From: Plasmodium brasilianum | Lineage: Eukaryota; Apicomplexa; Aconoidasida; Haemosporida; Plasmodiidae | Assembly: GCF_023973825.1 (NCBI RefSeq) | Contig: NC_090125.1 | Coordinates: forward strand, 2,639,412-2,703,411 | DNA length: 64,000 bases | Reading direction: 5' to 3' | Shown here: positions 44,581 to 56,163 of the stretch, piece by piece | Layout of the letters: every line of letters starts with the position of its first letter | Numbering within the stretch: position 1 is the first letter of the stretch | Program-made: the position numbers and the translations under genes | Notes under the pieces: generated by a model | Seen by the model: only the letters and a program-made list of their open reading frames with translations | Databases searched by the model: none | Told to the model about the DNA's origin: nothing

Positions 44581-46060
44581 TTAAGCCACGGGTTCCTGAA
44601 CTTCTACTATTGGATCTTGAATTTTTGCTTCCTCGTCACGTCTGCTATCTTTATCCATATTACATTTAGAATCATTGCACTCATGAATTTCATCTGCATC
44701 ATTTTTATTATCAACATCATCACCATCTTCATCGTCATCTTCATCATCATCCTCATCACTTGTATCATCACCATAAGAACTGGAATCGTCCTCATTCATA
44801 TTATTCATATTTGGCATATTCTTAAATTGATCCATTCCGCCTAATCCAGAAAAATTAGCCATATCTTCTCCACCCATATTACCTAACTTACTAAAATCGA
44901 GATCTCCCATTCCTCCCATACCTGGCATGCCGCCCATGCCGCCCATGCCACCCATTCCTCCTAATCCTCCCATTCCTGGCATATTTCCAAATTGACTCAT
45001 ATCGGGCATACCTCCCATTCCACCAAAACTGTTCATTGCCATATCATCATATTCTGTTGTTTTATTTTCTTCATCCGTGTCAACCCATGAATTCCAGTCA
45101 CATTTAATCCAGTGCTTTTTTCCATCATTATTTACTGTCTTCCATCTTTCTTTTTCTTTTTTTATTATTTTGAATTTTATATTTCTCTTGGTACTATATT
45201 TGGATTCTTCAACATTTATAGGTTTTAAAAAATTTAAAGTAAATTCATATTCATTTTTATCTTTGGTTCCATAAAAATATAATTTATCCTCTTTTAAGTC
45301 AATTTTCGTATTTTCCGCATCTTGTAACTCTATGGTTAGGTAAAGGCACTCTTTTTTTTGAGCCCACAAAACTACTGGAAATAGACTAAAAAAGAAAAAA
45401 CACGCCCAAATGGATGATTATGTAGGTACATAAATATATATGTGCATAAATATATATACATATATGCACATATATACATTTATATGTTTATTTAGGTAAT
45501 TTTATATATAATCATTTATTATGCACCAACATGTCGCATTAATAACATAGTAACGACACTCTGACTCAAAAAGGTGTGAAATATGTTGAATAAAACAATA
45601 TACGTAGATTTTATCCCCACATAATAACCATAAAAAAAAACATTCAAGTAGTAACATTACGGAACAAAAATACGAACATATTACGCACATACATATATAT
45701 ATTATTTATACACGTATGCAGTATATACATATGAATAATATACGTTCAAAGGTACACAACTGGGCCGCACAAAAAATATTAATTTTTTATTTTATAAAAA
45801 GGCCAATCATACACAAAATAAACAAAAATCCACCATTCATATACCAAATATATAATGTAGAAGTCAACACTTAAATATCTATATATAATATGTAAATCAA
45901 CTAGGGAAAAATGAAACAAATCAATGTACAAAAAAGGGAGAGGGGAAAAGTAAAATGTAATTAAGCTTTATTTTAGTATCACAGATATTCTGTTCTCTAT
46001 TCATCATTTTATGCATATATAAATACATACTTTTTTTTTTTTTTTTGAAACTTACGGCAT
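44581..46060 (-). CDS. p23: HSP90 co-chaperone p23, two exons (first exon 5 nt)
   Basis: 269 residues. p23 binds ATP-bound HSP90, slows its ATPase and has its own chaperone activity. Exon 2 (45385-44581) carries the CS domain (about 1-115: LWAQKKECLYLTIELQDAEN, FTLNFLKPINVEES, HWIKCDWNSWVDTDEE, the last being the conserved WxxxDWxxWxDEDE-like HSP90 contact), a GGM/GMP repeat segment (about 125-165) and an acidic tail. The family start MPLLPVVLW is incomplete in exon 2; it is completed by ATGCC at 46060-46056 directly followed by a perfect GTAAGT donor. Splicing to the TTTTTTTAG acceptor (45387-45386) gives MPLFPVVLWAQKKEC. The intron (46055-45386, 670 nt) is long for the gene and full of A/T tracts. 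Total 810 nt including stop. Confidence 0.93.
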
Positions 46061-46746
46061 GTTGGGAAAATGATTGTTCAAAGTAAAATTAAAAAAGGGG
46101 ATGAAAAAATGAGTTAATACTCCTTAAGATACAAATGAACTATATTAATATTTTTATATATTTTATCTGTGAGAACTTATAGGGTTATTTTCGTATAAAT
46201 TTGATATAAAAATGTAATAGTTAAATGTATGCACTACTGTTTCTTTGTATATATATATATACTTCCGTATGTTTTCATGTAAGTATGTAAAATATATGTA
46301 TATATATAAAATTTTACTACATTTGAATTTTATTTAATTAAATTGTTAATTTATATATATTTTGTATTTTTCTTTTGTTTCGTTTCGTTTCGTTTTATTT
46401 TGTTTTAATTTCTTTTAAGTTTTTTTTTTTTTTTTATGCGCATCACTGACAAAAAATTGTAAATATATTGTTACTGCAATAAGGGAAAGAAAAATTGTAC
46501 CTTTCTATTTATTATATTTTTGAGTTCCAAGATTTTTAATTATTATTGTATATTTCCTTAATATTTTTTGAAATGTATACAGTTAAATATAATATATTAT
46601 AGTTATATATATATTTTTTTTTTTTTCTTGAATAAGCATAAAAAAAAAAATTTAAAAAGAACGTCCCTTTGGCGTGTTCATTCTATATATATATATGCAT
46701 ATATATACATTCACATATATACACAACTTATACAAACATTTATATA

Positions 46747-46777
<31 letters not shown>

Positions 46778-49153
46778 ACTTATATGTATATATATATACC
46801 TTAGCTTATACATACATTAAAATATATATAGTAAATACCACATTATTTATTTATTTTTTCATTGCACTTAATAGCAAAGGCATGTTTAAAAAAAAAAAAA
46901 AAGCCCTTACTAGGAAAATGTTTCTTCCCTATAATTTGCAAAATTTACAGAAGTCATGTTTATGAGAAAAAAAAAAAAAAAAAAGAATTATAATCATATA
47001 ACTGAAAGGAAAAAATAGTGATTACATATAATAAATATTAAAAATACGAAAAAAAAATTACAAAATGAGAGCTACTTAATACAGTTAAAAAAATAGTATA
47101 TAAAATTGTTTAGAATTGCGTAGAAAAAATACAATTTATACCCACTATGTATTCAAAAAAGAAAAAAAATTATAAGAAAATTGCATTATTTTTATGAAAA
47201 CTCCTTTTTTTTAAATGTAAAAGGAGAGCTCATATATCTTTAAGAAAATTTTCACCTTTGTAAACAGTGTTATAAGAACACAACTCAATTACAATTTTAT
47301 TAAAATCATTTACAATTTTATTAAAATCATTTACAAATTTATGAAAAGTTTTTTTTTTTAATTTAATTGAAATTTCACGAAAATTATAATATACTGAAAT
47401 GTTATATTATTTATATATATTAATGTACCTGTTTTTTAGTAAAAATTGTGGCAAAAAATCTTTGCTTATAAATGTGCATATAGCATATATACATATATAT
47501 ATAAACATACATGAATAATGACATAACAGTATATTAACATGATGATATACTAACTTAATAACAGAGTAACATAACTATATTGTAAGTCTAAGCGGCATGC
47601 ACATTAATAATTTAAGGTGTGATCGCTGTAGTCTTTTATTACATTCATTTTTAAGTTCCATGTGCCATGCGGAAACATCATGATTACAAGGGGGGAAAAG
47701 AAATCATTATTTATTTGTACGAAAGAAAATACTGACGGCTAATATATAAATATGTATGTGTACGCTTTATGTTCTTAAAATGTAAAAGAAGAGAAAAAAA
47801 AAAAAAAAATAAAATAAAATACATTTCAGTGTTCTATGCGATGATACATTTTATTTTTGAGAAATTAAAAAAAAATACGCTACAAATTTATGGTAGTATC
47901 TATATTTTATCTATTATATTTGGTTAATATTGGTGGAAATTTTTCTCCATAAAAGCACAGAAAATTAGTTGATTTTTTTAACTAATCCTAATATAAATAT
48001 TTTATTGCAAGGGATATGCGCTATAGCTTTGTTCATATATTTTAAGAATTTCAATATTCAACTAAAAAAAAAGATAAAAAGTAAAATTTACCAACTTCCG
48101 TTTTGTTATACCATTTTTATGTGTTTAAAAAGAATTAATTCTAATGGAACTTGCGTAAAAAAAAGAGTTACATAAAAAGGTAAGACGGCATTTTCTGTTT
48201 TATTATATTGTAACTTATTAACTTTTTTCTCTACCATTTTATTCATAAAAAAAACATGTTAAATATGACTATTATATTGCGAGTTAAACTCTGAAGACTC
48301 TTTTAAAATATTTCACACATGTATACACAAAAAATGAATACATGAATGATTACATAAATGATTGGGTATACGCATACACTAAAAGCGTTGCGTGAGTGGC
48401 TTAAAGCGATACGTTCCCATTTTCATAGTTTTTGTTTTAAAAATAAAGAATAGTTGTGAGCTTACGTTTTATATGTTCCATAATTTTTTATTTCACACAG
48501 TGTATGTCACTGTACATATCATATTTTGTTTGTTTCAAATGAAATATTTGAAAAAAAAATTTAATCATTTAGAGACTAACTTTTCTGAACGGTACGAGAA
48601 ATGTAGAGGTACTATTATATATATCCAATAGTGGGGGATCTAGAGAATTGCTTTGACGTTATATTGTAAAATATTATTGTAAACCGAAAAAGAAAATCGC
48701 TATTTATAGAAGTTTTTTCATCATATTTTCCTTAGATTAAATGTTTTCTCTTCCTCTATTCTTTTTTTTAAAGAAAAACAGTGAAAAACACTTCCATTTT
48801 TTTATTAATACTTTGAAATACACAGTATGTATTTTTTAAAATCATTTGAAGCTGGTTTTTTATTTTATTTTATTTTATCATATTTTATATTAATTTAATT
48901 TATCATTTTATTTTCTTTTTTTTCTCTTATCACATTTTTTGTTTATTTTTTGGAGAAAGTTTTAAAATGTACATGAAAATATAAAATGATGTTATAAAAG
49001 AATACAGAAGAAAGAAATATAAAAAAAAAGAAAAAAAGAAAAAAAGTAAAATAAATAAAGACTATTAAGCTTATAACATATTTCAAAATTGTTGATAAAA
49101 TAAAAACATTATGAACGTTAGCAGACAATACTTCTTATAGGAAAAGGATATTA
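46061..49153. other. divergent intergenic region between p23 and the RAP gene
   Basis: About 3.1 kb. (TA)n at 46752-46777, A-runs at 46967-46985 and 47798-47812, poly-T at 46423-46436. Two plus-strand stretches look weakly coding: 47969-48160 (LLQGICAIALFIYFKNFN then a basic end) and 48501-48631. They might be exons of one small gene but their phases do not match. Confidence 0.45.
48501..48631 (+). CDS. candidate terminal exon of a small unrecognised gene
   Basis: A strong 3' splice-site-like stretch (TTTTTTATTTCACACAG, AG at 48499-48500) precedes a frame that encodes a hydrophobic start (YVTVHIIFCLFQ) and then a convincing hydrophilic end, MKYLKKKFNHLETNFSERYE, KCRGTIIYIQ, stop at 48631. 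It needs one base from an upstream exon. The stretch at 47969-48145 ends at a GTAAAA donor but in phase 0, so it does not join directly. It is on the same strand as the RAP gene, 520 bp upstream of it. Confidence 0.25.
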
Positions 49154-52100
49154 ATGTTGAGTTCTTCCAACATACCCGTTAAGTTATACCAAGTACGCAA
49201 ATTCAGATTTTACATAGTTGCGTTTTTTTCCACAAATAAAGAAAAGAATGTACTGAAGAAAGCTATAGAAATAAATAAGGAAATATTAAAAAATGGAAAC
49301 CTTCTTGAGATAATAAAAATAATAAATAAGAATAAGAAAAATACGAACATAATAAACTATGTAACATTTTTTCATAGATCAATGCAGTTAATACACAACA
49401 ATAATTTTCTTTACTTAAAATATAAGGCACATATTACTACAGAAATAGAAGACAAAATTAACATAATTTTTCATTACTTAAATAATAATGACAATATAAA
49501 GAAGGTAAAAAATAACTACAACAAACGCTTATTTTCTTCCTTTATCTGGTCACTCTGTAAATATTATACCATTTTAAAAGAACATAACAATAGTTCTGCT
49601 TTTCACACAATAAACCAAATCGGTTTAACAAGCGTTCACTGTCTCAATGGAGTGAAAAATATAAAAGAGGCTCTACTAAATATAGAAGAGCAACATGCAC
49701 ACCGTCATACAATAATAAATAATATAATCTATAGCTGCACTAATTATGAGGGTAATTTATTTTTTACAGACCTTTTTGAGGAAGGGAACAAAAAGACTTA
49801 CAGAGGGACAAACAATAGCAACAACGAGAGCAGGCACAATCAAAGCTACTTAAATGTGCTAGACCATGAAAAAGGGAAGGAATTACTCAAAAATAACTAT
49901 GACTATGGAATTACTCCACGCATGCATTACACATTCAATGGCTTCAATTTATTGTGCAGGTATGCAAACGCATGTTTACCGTCCTTAAGTGCGTCTCGTT
50001 ATGTTGTTGTTCTTTGGGCGTTAAGCAAACTAAATAAACAGTACAAAGAAATGCATGAAAAGTATTACAAAAGAAGTATTAGTCTTGTACCGGTTTTAAA
50101 AAATAAGGAGCTTATAATTTTGTTGTTCTCTTATTCATATGTAAACTTTACAAATTTTCATTTTTATATAAGGATAAAAAATTTTATTATAAATAAAAAT
50201 ATACATAAACAGATAATACAAGAGAATAACCAGGAATCTTTAGTTAGCATGCTTTTGTCATTTGTTAATCGAAATATATTTTTTCCAGATTTATTTGAAA
50301 GTACAATTGCTTACATCCTAGGGACAAAACATTTTTTACATTCGTTAGGGAATAAAGAACTAATAACAATTTTATTCTGTATATGCAAAAGCCCATTTTT
50401 ATATATGCCTGAGGGGAATAAATCTAATAAATTAGAAAAGAAAGGAATTGTAAAGAGAAATATTGTTTTGTACGAATTATTAAAAAAGAAAATTATGAAA
50501 AGATGTAATGTAGTAGATAGTTTGAAAGGGGAAAACATTCGAATTTATAGAAGCATGATGGATCATGTTTCGAGAATGAAAAAAATAATTGATATAAGTA
50601 GTAATATCACTTGTACTTTTGAAAATTTGGCTTTAATTATATGGTCCCTATGTCTTAAATATATTTATTCTGCAAAGTTGTTTCTGTATAGTTTTATTCA
50701 ATTGAATAAATTAATGAAAAATGTAAATTATATATATAATTCTTATGACACCTTAACAAATTTTTACTTTTCCTTTTTATCTTTTATAATGGAAGATGAG
50801 TCATTAATGAATTTATATTTTAATAGACAAGAAGAAAATGCTTTGTATATCTTAAATGACTCTATTAATTTTCTCATGCATAATTTTAATGTATTCAAAT
50901 ATGTAATAAGTATGCATCAAAGAAAACATGATGTAGAAGTGTCAAGCATGCAAAAAGATATATTCATTATACTGAGCAATAATTTAAAGTACTCCAATGA
51001 AATGACTTTAATACATGAATACAAAAACCCTCTGAATATGTCTATAGATATTCTGTTATTTAGAAAGGACAAATATACACAGTGGATGAAAATAAATAAG
51101 GAGATGTCGCATGAAGAGAGCTCTTCCTGCAAAGAGGTGGATAGTGCACATACGAACTCCAGTGGAATGTGTATAAATTATGGGGGGGGAAATACCCCCC
51201 CTAATGGTAATATTAATGTAAAGCAAAAATGGAACAAAAAAAAAGATCCACCACTTTTGTTTTTTTTAAATTGTAAATATTACTCTTCAATAAATTTTCG
51301 CTCAATCCGATCATTAAAGGTAGGGGAGATTTTCTCAGTAAAATTAAACAAATATACTGTTGTGTACTCGTCTTCAATTAATAAAAAAAGCTTGTGCTTA
51401 ACTGACAATAAAAAGATCATGAAAAATTACGAAATAGGAACTAATTTGTATGGATTCATTGAAAGAATCAAAAATTTAGATGATAGAAATTATCCTCATG
51501 CATTAAGAGTTATACATAACGATTTGATTTTCTTTTTTGATAAACATTTTGCTTATATAAATGAAAAGGATATGATTAGTTTTTTTTATAAATATTCTTC
51601 TTTTTTCCCTCACTTTTGTAAAATAAAGGGTATAATAACACATTTAAATAAACTCTTAAAGGTCTTTTCTTTTTTCATCGATTTTACCCTTTCGTCTATT
51701 TTGAACCAGAGAAACAAGAACATTCTTCTGCTTAGTGATGTGTCCTGGGTGTACTTCAGGTACATGAAATTTTTGTTATTGTTCTCGAAAGGGGTAGACA
51801 TAGACAGAATGGCGCAAGGCGGAATAGCACAAGGCATAATAGGGCAAGGCGGAATATCACAAGGCAGAGTAGGGCAAGGCGGAATAGCACAAGGAAGAGT
51901 AGGGCAAGGCGGAATAGCACAAGGCAGAGTAGGGCAAGGCGGAATGGCTCAAGTTGCAATTCCACATAGCGAATTACCGCCAAACGATGTACTTTCTGTC
52001 CAAAGTGGTACAAGCAGAGGACTACTTTTACAAGAAATAAATAAAATAACAACCATATTTGATAAAATAATAAAAAGAAAAATAATAGACGAAAATATAA

Positions 52101-54357
52101 TGAAGCATGCATCGTCCAAAACTACGGCTCTTTTCATTTCTATTTATGCACACCTTGAAAATTCAGTTGATATGATGCACTATTTACAGGACAATATTTT
52201 TGATGACATCACATTTACTATAAAAGATATGCTATTTATTTTAAGTGCTTTATCTAGATGCAATAATGTATGGGGTATCGAAAAATATTTTTGTAAAAAA
52301 TTTATTGAAAATATAGGTAACTGCAAAGTAAATGATTTAGTTGAGTTTACGTATTTATGTGCAGAGTTAAAAAGTAGTAACCATTACATAAGTTGTGGTA
52401 TTACTAACAAAATCAATTCATTTGTTGTCAGATCGTCAGAAGTGGAAAGTGAAAGTTATAGTAAAGAAATCAAAGGAAATTTTTTTTCAGGTAAAGGAAG
52501 AGACTTTTCCCATAATGACTGTAGTGTACCATTAAAATTTATTGATACATTTGAACAGGAGCAGTTTGCTCTCTTTGTAAGAAACTGCTACCGAATGCAC
52601 TGCTTTGATAGGAGTTTTTTTGATTTCCTATGTGACGTAGCATTAAGAAAATGTAAAATTCTAAATGTAAAAAGTCTGTGTATTATCTTGCCCTGCTTTT
52701 CCCGCATATACTGTCTTTACAGTGTTGGAAGTACACTCCGAGGAAGTAGTACTCAAAGGAATAAAAGGATTACCGGAAATGATGGAAATCATGACGACCA
52801 TGGCGATTACAGCAATCATGGAAATATTGGAAAGCATGATCATCAGAATGATCGTGGACATGGTTTCCTCCACAGAAGTGACGGTATTAAAGTAAAAAAT
52901 GAGCAGAATGATTATTTGGAAAAAGATATATATCACTGTCGGTACAACGTTCCTGAGACCCTAAAACAGTTAGTACAATATGCAGAAAAAAGAATTTTAT
53001 CAAGTAAAGAATTTAATTTTCCTAATTTTTGTTATTATATGGAATCAATTACTTTACTTAAAATTGAAAATAAAAAGTTGTATAATATGTGTATAGAACA
53101 AACATTGAAAAGAGTGGAAAATAATTTACTGCTTAGTGAAAAGGACGTAAAGTTGCTGGGGAAAGTATTGTGGTGTTTATCTTATTATCACAAAACAGAG
53201 TTTTTATTTTCATTAAAAATTATTAGTTTTATTTTAAAATATAAGATATATCAAAATGTAATAATAGAAAATTATATTTCCATTTTTTTGTACTTTATTA
53301 AATCTAGGGTATATAACAAAAACTTATTTCATAATATGGGGCAAGTTATCTTGTTAAATATAACATTAAATGATTATTTTAATTCCGAAAATGTGAATAC
53401 AAAACATTTTAAGCTGAAAGTAATTACTGAATTGTATGCTACAATGGCATGGGCGTATGCTTTTACGTACTGTCCCGATGATGAATTAGCGGGGGTGGAA
53501 TATGAAGAGAGAGAGAAAAGGATCAGCAAAAATTTTAGTGGAAAATGGGAAAAATGTTGTGAAATGGCAATAAATGACAATACTGTGGGTGGTGAAAATA
53601 CTGTTCGTAGTGAAAATACTCTGCTTAGTGAAAATACTCTGCTTAGTGAAAATACTCTGCTCAGTGAAAATACTTTGCTTAGTGAAAATACTCTGCTTAG
53701 GGACAACACTGCAGGCAATGGAAAGGGCATAAAGAGAGGGGGAAAAAGAGTATCCCCATTTTTGCATACAAATGATTCGAAATTCTTAGCGAAAATATAC
53801 GACTATATTTTTAATGAAATAAGTATTCTGGAAAAGTATGATGATGTATCTCTTTTATTATTATCAAGATATTTATGGGGTGTTTCTATTGTGAATGTAA
53901 TAAATGAAAAAATACTGAATTTTATAAATATATATAATTGGGATGATATTAAAATTATGGAATACAATCAAATGTACCTGCACATGATATTTACGTTATG
54001 GTTAAGGATAAAATATTCTTCTTTAAATTTTAAACTTTCAAAAAGTTTCCTAAAATTCAAAGATCAAATTTTTATTCTTTTAAAAAAAAATTATTATAAA
54101 AATAGCACAATTAAGAAGAATAACAACATATCTACTTTTCACCAACAAATATGTCAAATATTAGACAAACATAACGTAACGTATGAAAATGAATATATTA
54201 CGGAAGATCTTTTCGCCATCGATATAAGAATAAAAAGGGAAAATTTGAGGGAAAAAATTGCTATCGAAATTGATGGTCCTTCTCACCACTTACTCGTCTT
54301 GAACGAGATTTACCAGACACACCCTGCAAACGTTAAGAAGTAAAACAAAAACAACAA

Positions 54358-54404
<47 letters not shown>

Positions 54405-54844
54405 ATGAGAGAGAATGAGAGAGAATGAGAAATTGAGAGAGTGAAAGAGTGATAGAGTGAGAAAAAAAAAAAAAAAATAGCAAACTTCAGCAAAACATGC
54501 AAAAATAGAACAATCATGCGGAACAGTTCAGCTTGACTACCATGAAAAATTGTTCATTTATTTTGCACTCTATTATGATTTACTGCTTCATTTTACTGCT
54601 TCATTTTACTGCTTCATTTTACTGTTTCATTTTGCTTTTCCCATATAGGAAGTATGTGAGGTGTGGAACAACTTATTTTAAGAGTAATCTTCTGAAAAAA
54701 AGTGGGTGGACACTGATTAACATAGCGTCTTATGAATGGAATAAACTAAAGAAGGGTGAAAGAGATGCATATGTAATTCAAAAACTGTCGACAATTAGTA
54801 AGTGTCTAAAGTTCTGTTCTTTAAAATGTAATGAAGTGGTTTGA
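49154..54844 (+). CDS. RAP-domain protein, probably mitochondrial RNA-binding, two exons
   Basis: About 1789 residues. RAP proteins act in organellar RNA metabolism; many Plasmodium members act on the fragmented mitochondrial rRNAs. The N-terminus MLSSSNIPVKLYQVRKFRFY is basic with no acid, a mitochondrial presequence type. The body is alpha-helical and repetitive (heptatricopeptide-like stretches such as LVSMLLSFVNRN, FENLALIIWSLCLKYI, VLWCLSYYH, LYATMAWAYAF). The RAP domain is split: exon 1 (49154-54331) ends EKIAIEIDGPSHHLLVLNEI then YQTHPAN before GTTAAG; exon 2 (54653-54844) continues YVRCGTTYFKSNLLKKSGWT, LINIASYEWNKLKKGERDAY and stops. Together they give IDGPSH, the t.FK..lL...GW core and the EW motif. 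I used the AG at 54651-54652 because it keeps phase 0; the more pyrimidine-rich AG at 54647-54648 would break the frame. Confidence 0.88.
51811..51950 (+). repeat. in-frame repeats encoding GQGGIAQGRV units
   Basis: A 30-bp unit made of two 15-bp halves (GGCGGAATAGCACAA, GGCAGAGTAGGGCAA) is repeated about four and a half times in the RAP gene (about residues 886-932). The block is much richer in G+C than the rest of the gene. Confidence 0.92.
53590..53705 (+). repeat. in-frame 18-bp repeats encoding LLSENT
   Basis: Six to seven copies of CTTAGTGAAAATACTCTG in the RAP gene (about residues 1480-1516) encode a Ser/Glu/Asn/Thr-rich hexapeptide; the flanking copies (VGGENTVRSENT) are diverged. 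Confidence 0.92.
54360..54462. repeat. (TA)n and GAGAGAATGA repeats in the RAP intron
   Basis: A (TA)n tract at 54366-54388 followed by (GA)n and three GAGAGAGAATGA units. The repeats lie wholly inside the intron that splits the RAP domain (54332-54652). Confidence 0.85.
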
Positions 54845-56163
54845 GTTTTTCTCCAAATTTGTACATATTAAAAAGAGAAAACAATATGGGAAAATGGGTT
54901 TTATATTATATATGTGTTGTACATACACATATTCTTGTGCAATATCCTTTTTGTTGAATCACACCGCATTGGAAGATAATATATGACCCACGAAGTTAGG
55001 TAACCCCATTTTTGTTTCAATTAATATTCGAGTTATTACTCTGAGAGGAGTAAATTCTTCATACATGAATGTGTTATTAGCATAGAAAGTCTGATATAAG
55101 AGTATAATTTTAAGTATAATTAAGTGCATTCTATTCTCCTTTTGTATTTACAACATTGAAAATATTGTAGAGGGGATGACATTGCATGATGTGTACACCT
55201 TTTTTTTTCTTTATTTTATCATATTCAAATGATTGTTCTGCGGTTTTTATTTATTTACGTCTTCGCATATTTGCTTCTTTATATTGACTTTTTTTTTTTT
55301 TTTTTTTTTTGGTTTTATTTGCATTTTGTCATTATTTGTTCCTGCATATTTCACACACAAAAAGGTGTATGTACATATGAACACCGAAAGAAATAGGAAA
55401 GCAGAAAAATATGTATTCTTCAGTTGTATGTTTTAACACACACAATTATCTGTAAATTGTATATATACTTGCAAACGTTGCATACGTTGCGTACTTTTCA
55501 CTTTTACTGAATATAGATCTTGTGGGTCACAGAGCAGCAAAAAGCTGTGCACGTGAATATTCCCAACAGCATACACTTTTTTGCATACACTAATATGATC
55601 CATTGTACATATATAAAGCATAGAACGAATAACAAATTATATTTCTTCTTATTTTTTTTTGCTTGGTGTTTTTTGTTGTTTTTTGTTGTTTTTTGTTTTT
55701 TTTTGTTGTTTTTTTTGTTTTTTTTTGTTGTTTTTTTATTTTTTTTTTTTGTTTTTTTTTTTTTTTTTTTTTGTTGTTTTTTTATCTATTTTTTTTTTCT
55801 TTTTTTTTTTATATTTTCCATTTTCCCTTTTATTTGTGAAGTAGAACATAAATGTACACTTTGACTAAATTTTGTGATAATTATTAACATGCACATATTT
55901 ACTTCTTACAAATTTGTGTTTTGTTTGTTACCCTAAACACAAATTGGCAATTTTTTATTTAATTCTTTTTTAATTAGTTCAGTTCTTGTTTTGTATCCCT
56001 TCACTTTTGTCACTTTTAATGTACACGTAAGTGCCAGTTGTGCCTATGCGCGTGTACAAACATATATATATATATGTATGTATGCATGTATGTATGCAGG
56101 TATACGTACATGTGTATTTTTTTTTTTTTTTTGTCTTAAAGTTCCGTAAAAGTTAGGACAAAA
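54845..56163. other. intergenic region upstream of the transhydrogenase gene
   Basis: Between two plus-strand genes. Contains a 190-nt almost pure T tract broken by regular G (TTTTTTGTTG units, 55640-55830) and a T-run at 56118-56132 just ahead of the start codon. ORFs here are poly-Phe artefacts. Confidence 0.6.
55640..55830. repeat. T-rich (TTTTTTGTTG)n tract
   Basis: Low-complexity tract of T-runs of 6-20 separated by single or paired G; translates as Phe/Val/Cys/Leu in all plus frames. Confidence 0.85.

Noticed and set aside
55520..55864. 114-codon Phe/Val/Leu ORF
   Set aside because: Translation of the T-rich tract in the spacer before the transhydrogenase gene.
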